Of a stretch of DNA of 12,598 nt, positions 12,278 through 12,598 are shown piece after piece (positions within the stretch are counted from its first letter, which is position 1; every line of letters starts with the position of its first letter). The position numbers were made by a program, and so were the translations under genes. The notes beneath the pieces were generated by a model, which was given only the letters and a program-made list of their open reading frames with translations, was not told the DNA's origin and made no database searches. The stretch comes from Bacillota bacterium (lineage in GTDB: Bacteria; Bacillota_A; Clostridia; Peptostreptococcales; Anaerovoracaceae), in the NCBI GenBank assembly GCA_017438085.1, contig JAFRWH010000184.1, positions 1-12,598 of the forward strand. Direction: 5' to 3'.

Positions 12278-12598
12278 CCGTTGAGCCTCCTTACTTCGTC
12301 GGCGTTGATAGTTTTATACTTTCTGTAGATCATGATAACCAGAGACAGGGCCATGGCATCAACGCAGGCGCCGATAACGATGCTGGTAAGGGTCAGTGCC
12401 TGGGGAACGGGGTCTACGAAGAACTTGGTGGACACGCCGTTCAGAAGGTCGGACATCTGGTAAATGGGGGCGGTACCGCCGTCATTGAAGCCGAAGCTTA
12501 CGATCAGCATGTTCACGCCGTAGTCGATGATGCCAAGACCCAGGACTACCTTGATCAGATTCTTTTTTGTGCATACGGTGTAGAGGCCAAGAACGATC
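12274..12598 (-). CDS. MrpC/NuoK-like subunit (5' end beyond window)
   Basis: The reading frame is open to the right edge, so the N-terminus is outside the window; the internal Met at 12516 is not the start. The visible 107 residues begin IVLGLYTVCTKKNLIKVVLG and contain VNMLIVSFGFNDGGTAPI and DPVPQALTLTSIVIG. These are the typical MrpC/MnhC blocks (GxxTKxNLIK; GGTAPI; DPxPQALxLTxIVIG). MrpC is the NuoK homologue and part of the ion-translocating arm. Three hydrophobic helices are expected, of which the last two are here. It overlaps the next gene by four bases. Further Mrp-type genes probably lie to the right. Confidence 0.92.
   Translation of the reverse strand, partial: IVLGLYTVCTKKNLIKVVLGLGIIDYGVNMLIVSFGFNDGGTAPIYQMSDLLNGVSTKFFVDPVPQALTLTSIVIGACVDAMALSLVIMIYRKYKTINADEVRRLNG

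Overview
The window looks like a chromosomal segment of a strictly anaerobic Clostridia-type Firmicute. The reasons are strong AGGAGG-type ribosome binding sites before most genes, a tRNA-Leu with encoded CCA, an aldo/keto reductase carrying a ferredoxin domain, a cysteine-desulfidase/serine-dehydratase-like protein, and an energy-converting (group 4 NiFe/Mrp-like) membrane complex with a polyferredoxin. The lineage is inferred from gene content; I cannot name a genus.

Layout, left to right. Bases 1-160 are AT-rich and hold only the tail of an unrecognised reading frame. Next come two minus-strand single genes, each with its own terminator: a peroxiredoxin-like protein (232-780) and a bactofilin (947-1306). 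A plus-strand tRNA-Leu(CAG) (1463-1549) follows. Its 3' end is repeated exactly (23 bp) 208 bp downstream, and a GC-rich, four-way-junction-like element lies between the two copies. A minus-strand operon then runs from 4728 to 1820: membrane-anchored alpha/beta hydrolase, UPF0597 (YhaM/CdsB-like) protein and 2H phosphoesterase. Facing away from it are two plus-strand genes: an aldo/keto reductase with two [4Fe-4S] sites (4904-6055) and a YoaK/DUF1275 membrane protein (6164-6871). The latter appears nearly leaderless, with a promoter overlapping the preceding terminator.

Bases 6872-7766 contain no convincing protein gene. They begin with two tandem, diverged hairpin/terminator units about 85 bp apart. 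The next ~620 bp (about 7118-7742) looks like a large structured RNA on the plus strand: a long nested helix over 7120-7327, a core with several stable hairpins and a possible pseudoknot over 7400-7628, and a strong plus-strand intrinsic terminator. I do not recognise the class. This is the best candidate for something undescribed in the window.

From the right edge to 7767 a tightly packed minus-strand operon encodes MrpC-like (partial), MrpD/NuoN-like, NuoH-like and NuoB-like subunits, then a polyferredoxin with eight CxxCxxCxxxC sites. Two of its junctions are ATGA stop/start overlaps. Together they would form an ion-pumping, ferredoxin-linked membrane complex. The NuoC/NuoD (catalytic large subunit) homologues usually found near NuoB are not between these genes, so they lie outside the window or are absent.
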